A stretch of 64,000 nt of DNA from Sphingomonas sanxanigenens DSM 19645 = NX02 (GCF_000512205.2 NZ_CP006644.1:6050001-6114000), one strand, 5' to 3'. Shown: positions 12,057-20,706, counted from the stretch's first letter. Translations and numbers: made by a program. Notes: generated by a model from the sequence alone, not told the origin.

Positions 12057-13784
12057 ATGCGTGTCCCCAGCGAGAAAGCGCCTTTGCCGGCGAAGGATGT
12101 TATCGTCCCAGCCGATTTGGCGGCTGCGGCACGCATGCCGTCGGCGCCGGAAGGCATCGAGGCCTGGCTGGAGGCGCTGCCGATCCCGGCGGCGGTGGTC
12201 GAGCTCACCGATGGCCGCATCGCCGAGGCGACGTCCAATGCGCTGTTCCGGAACGTCACGGGGCGCGGGCGCGGCTCGCTTTTCGATCCGGCGCGGCTCG
12301 GCGATCGCGCGCTGGCCTTCCTTGCCTCGTCCGATCCGATCAGCCAGTTCGGTTGGCTGGACGATCAGGGGGTCGATCGCCGTCATTATCGCGTGCGGTT
12401 CGCGCGGCTGGCCGATGGCCGTGCGGCCGGTGTTCCGTGCGCATTGGTTTCGCTGGTCGATCGCACCGTCGAGGCGGAGACCGCGATCCATCGCCGTGGC
12501 GACATGATGCGCGATCCGCTGACCGGGCTGCTCAATCGCGCCGGTTTCGCCGAGGCGGTCTCGCTGCTCCAGCGGGAGGATCGCGCGGGCGAACTGGCGG
12601 TGCTGGTGGTCGACCTCAGCCGGTTCAGCCGCATCAATGTCTGCATGGGCGCCGATGTCGGCGACGCGCTGATCGTGACCGTGGGCAGGCGGCTGCGCGG
12701 GGCGCTGCGCGTCTACGACCAGCTCGGGCGGATCGGCGGGGACGAGTTCGCGATCCTGCTGCATCTGATCGACGGACCGGGCGATGCCCTCCATGTCGCG
12801 CGGCGCATCGAGGAGATCCTTGCCGAGCCGGTCGGCCTGTCCGACTTCGAGATCCGCGTCGATTGCGCGATCGGCGTCGCAATCTCGACCGAGTCGGATG
12901 GCGAGGACGAGGATATCGTCCGCCACGCCCAGTTCGCGTTGCGCCGCGCCAAGGAATCGGGCCGGATCGAGATCTACCGCAACCGGGCCTTCACCGAGGC
13001 GCGGCGGCGCTTCAGCATCGAGACCGAACTGCGCCGCGCGATCGAGAACGACAAGCTCTCCCTCGCCTTCCAGCCGATCGTCAGCCTCGGCGAGGACCGG
13101 CTGGTCGGGTTCGAGGCGCTGGCACGCTGGCGAACCGAAGCCGGCGAAGAGATTGCGCCGGGCGATTTCATTCCCGTCGCGGAGGAATCGGGGCTGATCA
13201 TTCCGCTCGGGCGCTGGGCGCTCGATGCCGCCGGCCGCATGCTCGCCCGGTGGGAGGCGGAGACCGGCCAGGTCCTGCCGTTGTCGCTCAGCGTCAACCT
13301 CTCGGCGATCCAGCTCATCCGCGACGATGTGCCGCGTCAGCTCGAAGATGTCCTTCACCGGCATGGTCTTGGTGGGCATCGCTTCACGCTCGAACTTACC
13401 GAAAGCGCGATCATCAACGACCCCGATCGGGCGGCGCGGGTGATGGGCGCGCTGAAGGATCTCGATGCGCGGCTGGCGATGGACGATTTCGGGACGGGCT
13501 ATTCGAACCTCGCGATGCTCCAGAGCCTGCCGGTCGATATCCTCAAGATCGATCGCAGCTTCGTGACGACGATGCTCGCCGATCGCGACAAGGTGGCGAT
13601 CGTGCGTGCCGTGCTCAGCCTCGCCCATGCGCTCGGGATGGAGACCACGGCGGAAGGCGTCGAGACGATCGAATTGTCGCAGACGCTTGCGGCGCTCGGT
13701 TGCACCTATGGCCAAGGCTTTCATTATGCGCCGCCGCTCGATGCGGCAACCGCGCTGGCGTTCTGGAGCCGGTGGCAGCCGTGA
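12057..13784 (+). CDS. Cyclic-di-GMP enzyme with PAS-like, GGDEF and EAL domains
   Basis: A 575-residue protein with a PAS-like sensor (about 35-140), a diguanylate cyclase domain with intact GGDEF at 227-231, and a phosphodiesterase domain with intact EAL at 353-355 and the DDFGTGYSNL loop. An RxxD (RVYD, 218-221) five residues before GGDEF is the product-inhibition I-site. Both catalytic signatures are intact, so it could make or break c-di-GMP. No transmembrane segment is seen. A TTG at 12054 directly precedes the ATG and could serve instead. It stands upstream of lptB-rpoN with a 114-base gap. Confidence 0.93.
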   Translation: MRVPSEKAPLPAKDVIVPADLAAAARMPSAPEGIEAWLEALPIPAAVVELTDGRIAEATSNALFRNVTGRGRGSLFDPARLGDRALAFLASSDPISQFGWLDDQGVDRRHYRVRFARLADGRAAGVPCALVSLVDRTVEAETAIHRRGDMMRDPLTGLLNRAGFAEAVSLLQREDRAGELAVLVVDLSRFSRINVCMGADVGDALIVTVGRRLRGALRVYDQLGRIGGDEFAILLHLIDGPGDALHVARRIEEILAEPVGLSDFEIRVDCAIGVAISTESDGEDEDIVRHAQFALRRAKESGRIEIYRNRAFTEARRRFSIETELRRAIENDKLSLAFQPIVSLGEDRLVGFEALARWRTEAGEEIAPGDFIPVAEESGLIIPLGRWALDAAGRMLARWEAETGQVLPLSLSVNLSAIQLIRDDVPRQLEDVLHRHGLGGHRFTLELTESAIINDPDRAARVMGALKDLDARLAMDDFGTGYSNLAMLQSLPVDILKIDRSFVTTMLADRDKVAIVRAVLSLAHALGMETTAEGVETIELSQTLAALGCTYGQGFHYAPPLDAATALAFWSRWQP

Positions 13785-13898
13785 GTTGAATCGGCGCACC
13801 CGCCTCATGCGGTCGCTGCATGCATAAATCCTGCCAAAAGCCGGTTTGCTTGATCGGCCTGGCACGATACATGGCGACGAAGCGTCGAAAGGACCGCC

Positions 13899-14678
13899 AT
13901 GAACGATGTCGCCACGATCGAGCCGCCGATCGCACCGCCGGTGCCCGACATGGTCGCGCGCGGTCTGTCGGTTGTCTCGATCGCCAAATCCTATGAAAAA
14001 CGCACGGTGCTTGCCGATGTGTCGCTGTCGGTCGGCCGCGGCGAGGTCGTCGGCCTGCTCGGGCCCAACGGCGCGGGCAAGACGACCTGCTTCTATTCGA
14101 TCATGGGGCTGGTGCGCCCCGATGCCGGCCGCATCATGCTGGATGGCGACGATATCACCGGCCTGCCGATGTATCGCCGCGCGATCCTGGGCCTCGGCTA
14201 TCTTCCGCAGGAAACCTCGATCTTCCGGGGCATGAGCGTCGCGCAGAACATCTCCGCCGTGCTCGAACTGGCCGAGCCGGACAAGACGGCGCGCGCCGTG
14301 CGGCTGGAAACGCTGCTCGACGAGTTCGGTCTCACCCGCCTGCGCGATTCGCCGGCGATGGCGCTGTCGGGCGGCGAACGGCGGCGCTGCGAGATCGCGC
14401 GCGCGCTGGCCGCCGATCCGTCGATCATGCTGCTCGACGAGCCGTTCGCCGGCATCGATCCGCTGTCGATCGCCGACATCCGCGATCTCATCAAGGACTT
14501 GAAGAAGCGCGACATCGGCGTGCTGATCACCGATCACAATGTCCGCGAGACGCTCGATATCGTCGATCGCGCCTGCATCATCTATGATGGCCGGGTGCTG
14601 TTCGCGGGCAGCCCGCGTGACCTTGTCGCCGATCCCAACGTGCGCCGTCTGTACCTTGGTGAGGGCTTCGAACTCTAG
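13899..14678 (+). CDS. lptB: LPS export ABC transporter ATPase LptB
   Basis: A 259-residue ATPase that powers lipopolysaccharide extraction from the inner membrane by LptFG. Walker A is GPNGAGKTT, the signature LSGGERRRCEIARAL, Walker B IMLLDEPFAGID, and the switch His is in ITDHNVRETL. The C-terminal RRLYLGEGFEL is typical of LptB. There is an N-terminal extension of about 25 residues compared with E. coli. rpoN follows after ten bases, the usual lptB-rpoN pairing. The lptC and lptA genes that often precede lptB are not here. Confidence 0.95.
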   Translation: MNDVATIEPPIAPPVPDMVARGLSVVSIAKSYEKRTVLADVSLSVGRGEVVGLLGPNGAGKTTCFYSIMGLVRPDAGRIMLDGDDITGLPMYRRAILGLGYLPQETSIFRGMSVAQNISAVLELAEPDKTARAVRLETLLDEFGLTRLRDSPAMALSGGERRRCEIARALAADPSIMLLDEPFAGIDPLSIADIRDLIKDLKKRDIGVLITDHNVRETLDIVDRACIIYDGRVLFAGSPRDLVADPNVRRLYLGEGFEL

Positions 14679-14688
14679 GGGCTGATCC

Positions 14689-16245
14689 ATGGCGCTCGGA
14701 CCCCGGCTCGATCTCAGGCAGAGCCAGTCGCTGGTGATGACGCCGCAGTTGCAGCAGGCGATCCGCCTGCTGACGCTGTCGAATCTCGAGATCGAAAGCT
14801 TCATCGCCGAGGAGATCGAAAAGAACCCGCTGCTGGAATCCGGTGGCGGCAGCGATGAGGAGCGGACCGGCGATCGCGACAGCGCCGACGGCGCCGACGA
14901 CGATGGAGACTGGGGCGATCCGGACGGCTTCGATCCGCCCGAGCCGCTCACCGCGGATCGGCTGATCGCGGGTGGCGATGCCGGCAACGATGCGCCGCTC
15001 GACGTCGATTATGCCGCCGAGACCTTCCATCATGACAGCGCCATCGACAGCATGGCCGGCGGCCCGGGCATGGATGGTGCGCTCGGCCTCGATGGCGGCG
15101 GCAGTGTCGGCGGACCGGGCGAGGATGGCCCGGATTTCGATGCGATGGCGGCGGATGCGCCGTCGCTGCACGATCATCTGCTGGGACAGGCCGGGGCGGT
15201 GCTTTCGGGCATCGATCTGCTGATCGGTGAGCATCTGATCGATCAGATCGACGAGGCCGGCTATCTCGCCACGACCGTCGCGGAGATCGCCGACCGGCTC
15301 GGCGTGGCGGCCATGCGGGTGGAAGCGGTGCTGGGCGTCGTCCAGGGCTTCGATCCCACCGGCGTCGGCGCGCGCAGCCTCGCCGAATGCATCGCGCTGC
15401 AGGCGCGCGAGGCCGATCGCTACGATCCGGCGATGGCGCGGCTGATCGACAATCTCGACCTGCTCGCGCAGGGCAAGATCGCCCAGCTTCGCCGGATCAC
15501 CGGCGTCGACGAGGAAGACATGGCGGACATGATCCGCGAGCTGCGCGGCTATGATCCCAAGCCGGGGCTGCGCTTCGGCGGGGAGCGCGTGCAGGCGGTC
15601 GTCCCCGACCTGTTCGTCGCGCGCCGCCCCGGCGGCTGGGCGGTGGAGATCAACGCCGCGACCCTGCCGCGCGTGCTCGTCAACCGCAGCTATTATGTCG
15701 AGCTTTCCGCCGGCGGGCAGGATCGCGACTCGCGCGCATGGCTGGCGGAAAAGCTGGCGAGCGCGAACTGGCTGGTGAAGGCGCTCGACCAGCGCCAGCG
15801 CACGATCATCAAGGTGGCGACCGAGCTGGTGACGCATCAGGAAGCCTTCTTCCTGAAGGGCGTCGCGCATCTGAAGCCGCTGACGCTGAAGACGATCGCG
15901 GACGCGATCGGCATGCACGAATCGACCGTCAGCCGCGTGACCAGCAACAAATATCTGAGCTGCGCGCGCGGGCTGTTCGAGCTCAAATATTTCTTCACCA
16001 GCGCGATCCAGGCCGCGGATGGTGGCGATGCGGTATCGGCGGAGGCGGTGAAGAGCCAGATCAAGGCGCTGATCGCCGCGGAAGATCCGAACAAGATTTT
16101 GTCCGACGATACGCTGGTCGATCTGCTCCGCGCCAAGGGATTCGATATCGCGCGGCGCACGGTCGCCAAGTATCGCGAGGCGATGGGCATCGGTTCGTCG
16201 GTGCAGCGCCGGCGCCAGAAGGCGTTGGGCGCGCGCGCGGCCTGA
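14689..16245 (+). CDS. rpoN: RNA polymerase sigma-54 factor
   Basis: A 518-residue sigma-54. Region I is the Gln/Leu-rich start (LRQSQSLVMTPQLQQAI and following), an acidic region II spans about 50-150, and the C-terminal RpoN box ARRTVAKYRE recognises the -24 element. The core-binding and HTH regions (ESTVSRVTSNKYL) are intact. The acidic linker is long for the family. It is co-transcribed with lptB. The hpf and ptsN genes that often follow rpoN are absent; rpsU comes next. Confidence 0.97.
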   Translation: MALGPRLDLRQSQSLVMTPQLQQAIRLLTLSNLEIESFIAEEIEKNPLLESGGGSDEERTGDRDSADGADDDGDWGDPDGFDPPEPLTADRLIAGGDAGNDAPLDVDYAAETFHHDSAIDSMAGGPGMDGALGLDGGGSVGGPGEDGPDFDAMAADAPSLHDHLLGQAGAVLSGIDLLIGEHLIDQIDEAGYLATTVAEIADRLGVAAMRVEAVLGVVQGFDPTGVGARSLAECIALQAREADRYDPAMARLIDNLDLLAQGKIAQLRRITGVDEEDMADMIRELRGYDPKPGLRFGGERVQAVVPDLFVARRPGGWAVEINAATLPRVLVNRSYYVELSAGGQDRDSRAWLAEKLASANWLVKALDQRQRTIIKVATELVTHQEAFFLKGVAHLKPLTLKTIADAIGMHESTVSRVTSNKYLSCARGLFELKYFFTSAIQAADGGDAVSAEAVKSQIKALIAAEDPNKILSDDTLVDLLRAKGFDIARRTVAKYREAMGIGSSVQRRRQKALGARAA

Positions 16246-16422
16246 CCGGCCGCAGCATTTCAACGCCTTCGGCCTTGAAGAATCGCTGATCCGCTGCTAC
16301 GTGCGCCGCTTCCGTCGCGGATGCCCTGCTCCGCGGCACCCAATTTGCACGCATCGCGATCGTGTCGTCCGGCCCTTCGGGTGGATGTTGCGGCGCCACG
16401 AGAGACTGGAGACTGACGGTTT

Positions 16423-16629
16423 ATGCAAATCATTGTTCGCGACAATAATGTCGACCAGGCGTTGCGCGCCCTGAAGAAGAAGCTGCAGCGTGAGGGCGTC
16501 TATCGCGAGATGAAGCTCCGTCGCCACTACGAGAAGCCCTCGGAAAAGCGCGCCCGTGAGCGTGCCGCGGCGATCCGCCGCGCGCGCAAGCTGGAACGCA
16601 AGCGCGCCGAGCGCGACGGCGTCAAGTAA
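16423..16629 (+). CDS. rpsU: 30S ribosomal protein S21
   Basis: A 68-residue, highly basic protein of full S21 length, beginning [20 protein letters not shown]. It helps form the mRNA start-site environment on the 30S subunit. It is preceded by a 177-base leader-like gap in which I see no other gene and followed by a strong terminator, so it is probably its own unit. Confidence 0.97.
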   Translation: MQIIVRDNNVDQALRALKKKLQREGVYREMKLRRHYEKPSEKRARERAAAIRRARKLERKRAERDGVK

Positions 16630-16638
16630 GATGCCTGT

Positions 16639-16664
16639 CGGGCCGCTTCGGCGGCCCGATTGCT
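16639..16664 (+). terminator. Rho-independent terminator after rpsU
   Basis: A perfect 8-bp G+C stem (16639-16646 with 16651-16658) closes a TTCG tetraloop, followed by the T-rich ATTGCTTTT. Confidence 0.8.
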
Positions 16665-16717
16665 TTTCGCCGGTGATTCACTAGACCGGCGCGGTCCACT
16701 GCCCGCGAGGTTGCTTC

Positions 16718-17326
16718 ATGTCGTCCGTTACCGCCGTTCCGCTTCGTCCGATCGCCAAGGGTTCGCTGACGAAGCTGTGGGTTGGGGTAGCGGCGCTGGT
16801 GCTCGTCGCGGGCGGCCTTGCCTATGTGGGCGAGTATAAGCTGGGCGCGAACGCCACGCCGGAGCAGTTCATGGCGTGGAACGCCGGCCAGGATGGCGTG
16901 GTCACCACGGAATCGGGCCTGCAGTACAAGATTCTCAAGCCGGGCAGCGGCCCGACGCCGACCGACGAGGATGTCGTCACCATCGCCTACAAGGGCTCGC
17001 TGCGTGACGGCACCGAATTCGATAAGGCGCCGAGCATCCAGCTGCCCGTCGCGCAGATGGTGCCGGGCTTCTCCGAAGCGCTGAAGCTGATGCCGCGCGG
17101 CTCCAAGTTCCAGCTCTGGCTGCCGCCGAAGCTCGGCTATGGTGAGCAGTCGCCGTCGCCGCAGATTCCCCCGAATTCGGTCCTCGTCTTCGAGGTCGAC
17201 ATGCTCCAGTTCGCCAGCATCGCCGAACTGCGCCGTCAGATGATGATGGGCGGCGGCGGCGGCATGGGCGGTGCCGGGGGCGCGCCGGACATGGGCGGCG
17301 CCGGCGATCCGCGCGCGGGGCAATAA
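16718..17326 (+). CDS. FKBP-type peptidyl-prolyl isomerase, membrane-anchored
   Basis: A 202-residue protein with an N-terminal signal-anchor (about 18-38) and an FKBP domain (about 65-165: VTIAYKGSLRDGTEFD, MVPGFSEALKLMPRGSKFQLWLP, GYGEQ, NSVLVFEVDML). It should catalyse cis-trans proline isomerisation in the periplasm. The last 35 residues are an unusual Met/Gly-rich tail (three Met then GGGGGMGG and similar), which could be a flexible or metal-binding tail. It lies just after rpsU. Confidence 0.92.
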   Translation: MSSVTAVPLRPIAKGSLTKLWVGVAALVLVAGGLAYVGEYKLGANATPEQFMAWNAGQDGVVTTESGLQYKILKPGSGPTPTDEDVVTIAYKGSLRDGTEFDKAPSIQLPVAQMVPGFSEALKLMPRGSKFQLWLPPKLGYGEQSPSPQIPPNSVLVFEVDMLQFASIAELRRQMMMGGGGGMGGAGGAPDMGGAGDPRAGQ

Positions 17327-17386
17327 GCGCCGCGGTATCCGCCACGCGGGTGCGATCGATCTGAAAATAGAGCTCTGCCGCTACCC

Positions 17387-17455
17387 CCTCCGCCGTTCGC
17401 CCCGAGCGAAGTCGAGGGGGCTGTCGAGCGCAGCCGGGACGGCTTGGAGCGTCGC
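17387..17455. repeat. Sphingomonad-type intergenic palindromic repeat
   Basis: The segment holds TTCGCCCCGAGCGAAGTCG followed by a G-run, then GAGCGCAGCCGGGACGG. TTCGCYYYGAGCGAAGTCG-type strings are, as I recall, a frequent extragenic repeat in Sphingomonadales genomes. It lies between the convergent FKBP and TIGR02186-like genes. The copy number cannot be judged from this window, where I found only one. Confidence 0.5.
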
Positions 17456-17476
17456 TCCCCGGCGGCAATGCACGCC

Positions 17477-18241
17477 TTACATCCGCCGGAACAGCGCCCC
17501 CGCGGCCCAGCCCAGCGCCAGCGACAGCGCCACCGCGACCAGCCCGTAGACGAACGACCACCGCTCGGCCGCATCGGCGATGAAGCGCTCGAACCCCGAT
17601 TTCCGGATCTCGATCGGCCGTACCGCTGCCGCCAGCACCTTGCCGTCCTGGATCAGGAAGGTCTCGGCGGTGAAGGTGCCCACCGGCACGCGCGCCGGGA
17701 TGCGCAGCCGCGCGCGATACAGCACGTCGTCGGTGATCTCGACCTCGCCGACCACCTCGCCGTAAAGGCCGACGCGCTTGTTGAGATCGACCAGCCCGGC
17801 GGTGAAGCGCCGCTGCTCGTCGGTCGGCCGCGCGCTGGCGGGGGAGAGCTGGAGATTGTCGAGCCCCAGTTCGTAGATCGCGGCGGTGCGCTCGTCGACC
17901 AGCGCCTTGATCGGCCGCGATGCGGCGACCGCATAATAGCTGGGCGCGGAACGGAAGCGGGCGCTGTCCGCATTCATCCAGATGCCGGCGATCTTCTGCT
18001 TCTCGCGCACGATCACCGATTCGGTGGGGCCCTTGAGCACCACGACGATGTCCGCGCGCTTCTCGGGCGCGCGGCCGCCCGGATAGATGATCGCGCCGAA
18101 CAGCAGCAGTTCGGCGCCGGTGAAGCTGTAGCGGATCTCCACGTCGCGCTGCGACACGTCCGGCACCAGCCGCGGCTTGTCCTGCGCCATCAGCAGCGGG
18201 GCCGCCATCGCGACCAGGCCCAGCGCGCCCAGCCTCACCAT
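17477..18241 (-). CDS. TIGR02186-like membrane protein, partner of TSUP exporter
   Basis: A 254-residue protein with an N-terminal signal segment, a long beta-rich extracytoplasmic domain (about 25-220) and a C-terminal transmembrane helix (about 228-250) ending in FRRM. Genes of this kind are usually found next to TauE/SafE exporters, as here. Its start overlaps the end of the exporter gene by seven bases, showing translational coupling. ATG 18241 is at that overlap. The molecular role is unknown. Confidence 0.78.
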   Translation of the reverse strand: MVRLGALGLVAMAAPLLMAQDKPRLVPDVSQRDVEIRYSFTGAELLLFGAIIYPGGRAPEKRADIVVVLKGPTESVIVREKQKIAGIWMNADSARFRSAPSYYAVAASRPIKALVDERTAAIYELGLDNLQLSPASARPTDEQRRFTAGLVDLNKRVGLYGEVVGEVEITDDVLYRARLRIPARVPVGTFTAETFLIQDGKVLAAAVRPIEIRKSGFERFIADAAERWSFVYGLVAVALSLALGWAAGALFRRM

Positions 18242-19149
18242 GGCTGGACCGTGTAGATCTCGTCGGGCCGCCAGCCGAGCCCCAGCGCCATGCGCAGTGC
18301 CACCGCCAGCACGATGAACGCGAGCAGGAAGCGCAGATATTCGGGCTTGAGCTTCTGCGCGAGGCGCGCGCCGATCTGCGCGCCGATGACGCTGCCGATC
18401 AGCAGCAGCGCGGCGAGCAGGATATCGACCGACTTGGTGGTGGAGGCGTGCACCATCGTCGCCGCCGCGGTCACGAACAGGATCTGGAACAGCGAAGTGC
18501 CGACCACGACCTGCGTCGCCATGCCGAGCAGGTAGATCATCGCCGGCACCATCACGAAGCCGCCGCCGACGCCGAGCAGGATCGTCAGCACGCCGGTGAC
18601 GAAGCCCAGCAGCAGCGGTGCCAGCGGCGAGATGTAGAGGCCCGAGCGATAGAAGCGCCAGCGCAGCGGCAGCGCCGCGACCAGCGGGTGGTGGCGCCGG
18701 GTGCGCGCGGGGAGCGCCTCGCCGCGGCGCGCGGCGCGGATGCTCAGCCAGCTTTCCTTCGCCATCAGCCAGCCGACGCTGCCCAGCAGCACCACGTAGA
18801 GGATGCCGATCACCGTATCGATCTGCCCGGTGCTCTGCAGTTCGCGAAAGATGAAGGCGCCCGCGAGCGACCCGACGACGCCGCCGGCGACGAGCACCAG
18901 CCCCATATGCACGTCCACGCCGCCGCGGCGGTAATGCGCGAGCGCGCCCGACACGCTGGCGCCGGTCACCTGCGTCGCGGCGGAGGCGGCGGCAACGGTG
19001 GGCGGGATGCCGTAGAAGATCAGCAGCGGCGTCGTCAGGAAGCCGCCGCCGACCCCGAACATGCCGGACAACAGCCCGACCAGCCCGCCCAACGAGATGA
19101 TGACGAGCGCGTTCACCGACAGATTGGCGATCGGAAGATAGAGATCCAT
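18235..19149 (-). CDS. TauE/SafE (TSUP) sulfite exporter family permease
   Basis: A 304-residue integral membrane protein with about eight helices in two homologous halves, each with the family's Gly-rich block (GLLSGMFGVGGGFLTTPLLI; LTILLGVGGGFVMVPAMIYL). TSUP members move sulfite, sulfoacetate or other small anions out of the cell; the substrate here is unknown. ATG 19149 (MDLYLPIANLSVNAL) starts just before the first helix and is preferred to an ATG at 19269 that lies in the divergent promoter. Confidence 0.88.
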   Translation of the reverse strand: MDLYLPIANLSVNALVIISLGGLVGLLSGMFGVGGGFLTTPLLIFYGIPPTVAAASAATQVTGASVSGALAHYRRGGVDVHMGLVLVAGGVVGSLAGAFIFRELQSTGQIDTVIGILYVVLLGSVGWLMAKESWLSIRAARRGEALPARTRRHHPLVAALPLRWRFYRSGLYISPLAPLLLGFVTGVLTILLGVGGGFVMVPAMIYLLGMATQVVVGTSLFQILFVTAAATMVHASTTKSVDILLAALLLIGSVIGAQIGARLAQKLKPEYLRFLLAFIVLAVALRMALGLGWRPDEIYTVQPW

Positions 19150-19259
19150 GGCCAGCGCCACGCCTAAACCCAAATGGATGCAGGGGAAAGGCTGAGCGGG
19201 CGCATCGGGCGCGGGTGCGGCCCCGCTTTCCCTTGCCTCCGTATGAAAACAATATAATG

Positions 19260-19269
19260 ATGATATCAT
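19260..19269. promoter_or_regulatory. Palindrome ATGATATCAT in an AT-rich control region
   Basis: The 10-bp perfect palindrome ATGATATCAT sits in a 35-base AT-rich island (19242-19276), striking in this GC-rich sequence, just before the ribosome-binding site of the SPFH gene. The operon encodes a ribbon-helix-helix protein, the class that binds such short palindromes, so autoregulation is a reasonable inference. Confidence 0.5.
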
Positions 19270-19286
19270 AATTATGGAGGATGACG

Positions 19287-20186
19287 ATGATCGATTCGCT
19301 GCGCGGCCCGGGCTTCAACGCCAGCCGCGAACGGCCCGCGCAGACCCGCAACGGCTATCTGATGCTCCTGCTCCTGCTCGTCGTGCTGGTGGCGGCGCTG
19401 TTCGGCTTCGTGGCGGCGACGCTGGACGCGCTGGTCGGCGTCGCGGTGATGGTCGTCTCGGTGGCGCTGCTGGCGCTGATCGCGCCGGGCTTCTTCATGC
19501 TCCAGCCCAACCAGGCGGTGGCGGTCACCCTGTTCGGCGATTACCGCGGTACCGAGCGGGCCACCGGGCTGCGCTGGACCTGGCCGTGGATGGGCAAGCG
19601 CAAGATCTCCGCGCGCGCCAACAACCTCGTGTCGGACAAGCTCAAGGTCAACGACCTGCGCGGCAACCCGATCGAGATCGCGGCGCAGGTGGTGTGGCGG
19701 GGGACCGACAGCGCCCAGGCCCTGTTCGACGTCGACGATTATCGCGAGTTCGTCGAGGTGCAGATCGAGGCGGCGGTGCGCACGATCGGCTCGCGCTACG
19801 CCTATGACGATATCGCCCAGGCCGAGGTCACCTTGCGCGGCAATCATGAGGTGGTGAACAGCGAGCTGCGCGCCGAGCTGATCGACCGGCTGAAGGTGGC
19901 CGGCATCACCATCGACGAATGCGGGCTGACCCACCTCGCCTATGCGCAGGAGATTGCCGGCGCGATGCTGCGGCGCCAGCAGGCGGATGCGGTGATCGCG
20001 GCGCGGCAGAAGCTGGTCGAGGGCGCGGTCGGCATGGTCGAACTCGCGCTGGAGCAGCTCTCGCAGAAGAATGTCGTCGAACTGGACGACGAGCGGCGCG
20101 CGGCGATGGTCTCCAACCTGATGGTGGTGCTGTGTTCGGAGCGCGATACCCAGCCGGTGGTCAACGCCGGATCGCTCTATCAGTAA
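19287..20186 (+). CDS. SPFH/band-7 domain membrane protein
   Basis: A 299-residue protein with two N-terminal membrane helices (about 24-70) and a prohibitin-homology domain (about 75-230), ending in a helical region. SPFH proteins form large membrane-microdomain rings. The start at 19287 is chosen because GGAGG (19276-19280) directly abuts an ATG at 19281 with no spacing but stands six bases from 19287. It is the first gene of a three-gene operon with a ribbon-helix-helix protein and a small membrane protein. Confidence 0.85.
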   Translation: MIDSLRGPGFNASRERPAQTRNGYLMLLLLLVVLVAALFGFVAATLDALVGVAVMVVSVALLALIAPGFFMLQPNQAVAVTLFGDYRGTERATGLRWTWPWMGKRKISARANNLVSDKLKVNDLRGNPIEIAAQVVWRGTDSAQALFDVDDYREFVEVQIEAAVRTIGSRYAYDDIAQAEVTLRGNHEVVNSELRAELIDRLKVAGITIDECGLTHLAYAQEIAGAMLRRQQADAVIAARQKLVEGAVGMVELALEQLSQKNVVELDDERRAAMVSNLMVVLCSERDTQPVVNAGSLYQ

Positions 20187-20195
20187 GGCGCCGGC

Positions 20196-20402
20196 GTGAC
20201 GGTGCCCCCCAAGAAGGCGTTCGCGCTGCGGCTCGATCCGGCGCTCCATGCCGCGATCGAGCGCGCGGCGGCGGCCGACCTGCGCAGCGTCAATGCCGAG
20301 GTGGAAATCCTCCTGCGCGAGGCGCTGGCGCGCCGCGGCGTGAAGCTCGCCCCGCCCGAGCATCGCCCGCGCGGACGTCCGCCGGTTTCGAAAGACGATT
20401 GA
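20196..20402 (+). CDS. Arc-type ribbon-helix-helix DNA-binding protein
   Basis: A 68-residue protein starting at GTG, nine bases after the SPFH stop. The KKAFALRLDPALHAAIERAA strand-helix and the following SVNAEVEILLREAL helix match the Arc/MetJ fold. The C-terminal tail is basic and Pro-rich. Short RHH proteins of this kind act as antitoxins or autorepressors; with no toxin nearby, an operon repressor is more likely here. Confidence 0.8.
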   Translation: MTVPPKKAFALRLDPALHAAIERAAAADLRSVNAEVEILLREALARRGVKLAPPEHRPRGRPPVSKDD

Positions 20403-20415
20403 ACGGAGGTTTCGG

Positions 20416-20658
20416 ATGGACGAGTTCGGCAAACCCTGGTTCGCGCCCAAGCGCTTCGGCTATGGCGCCGGCCTGCCGATCGCGACGGCGGGCTGGGTCT
20501 TCCTTTCGGCGCATTTTCTGCTGATCGGCCTCGGCCTCCTCTTCCTCCACGGCGTCGCGCGCTGGGCATGGCTGGCGACGATCATCCTCGTCGCGCTGCC
20601 GATCTATGCCGCGAAGACGCGAGGCGGCTGGCGGTGGCGCTGGGGCGGGGAGGATTGA
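20416..20658 (+). CDS. Small two-helix membrane protein
   Basis: An 80-residue protein with two hydrophobic segments (about 20-43 and 46-66) and a Trp/Arg-rich end (GGWRWRWGGED). A good GGAGG lies upstream of the ATG. Third gene of the SPFH operon; function unknown. Confidence 0.7.
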   Translation: MDEFGKPWFAPKRFGYGAGLPIATAGWVFLSAHFLLIGLGLLFLHGVARWAWLATIILVALPIYAAKTRGGWRWRWGGED

Positions 20659-20668
20659 GGGCGAAAGC

Positions 20669-20706
20669 GGGGAGAAAAGGGGGAGACAAAGGGGAGAAAA
20701 GGGGGG
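20669..20706 (+). repeat. Polypurine tract with direct repeat
   Basis: Thirty-eight bases with a single pyrimidine, holding a direct repeat of GGGGAGAAAAGGGGG at 20669-20683 and 20691-20705. The four G-runs (4, 5, 4 and 6 G) could fold as a quadruplex. It fills the space between two convergent genes. Confidence 0.7.

Noticed and set aside
13868-13886. A sigma-54-like TGGCAC element upstream of lptB
   Set aside because: The -12 half lacks the invariant GC at the right spacing (ATGG instead of TTGC), so it fails the consensus.
11817-14987. A 1056-codon reverse-strand frame
   Set aside because: It is antisense to parC, the GGDEF/EAL gene and lptB, which all have intact conserved motifs; the long frame is a product of high GC at third codon positions.
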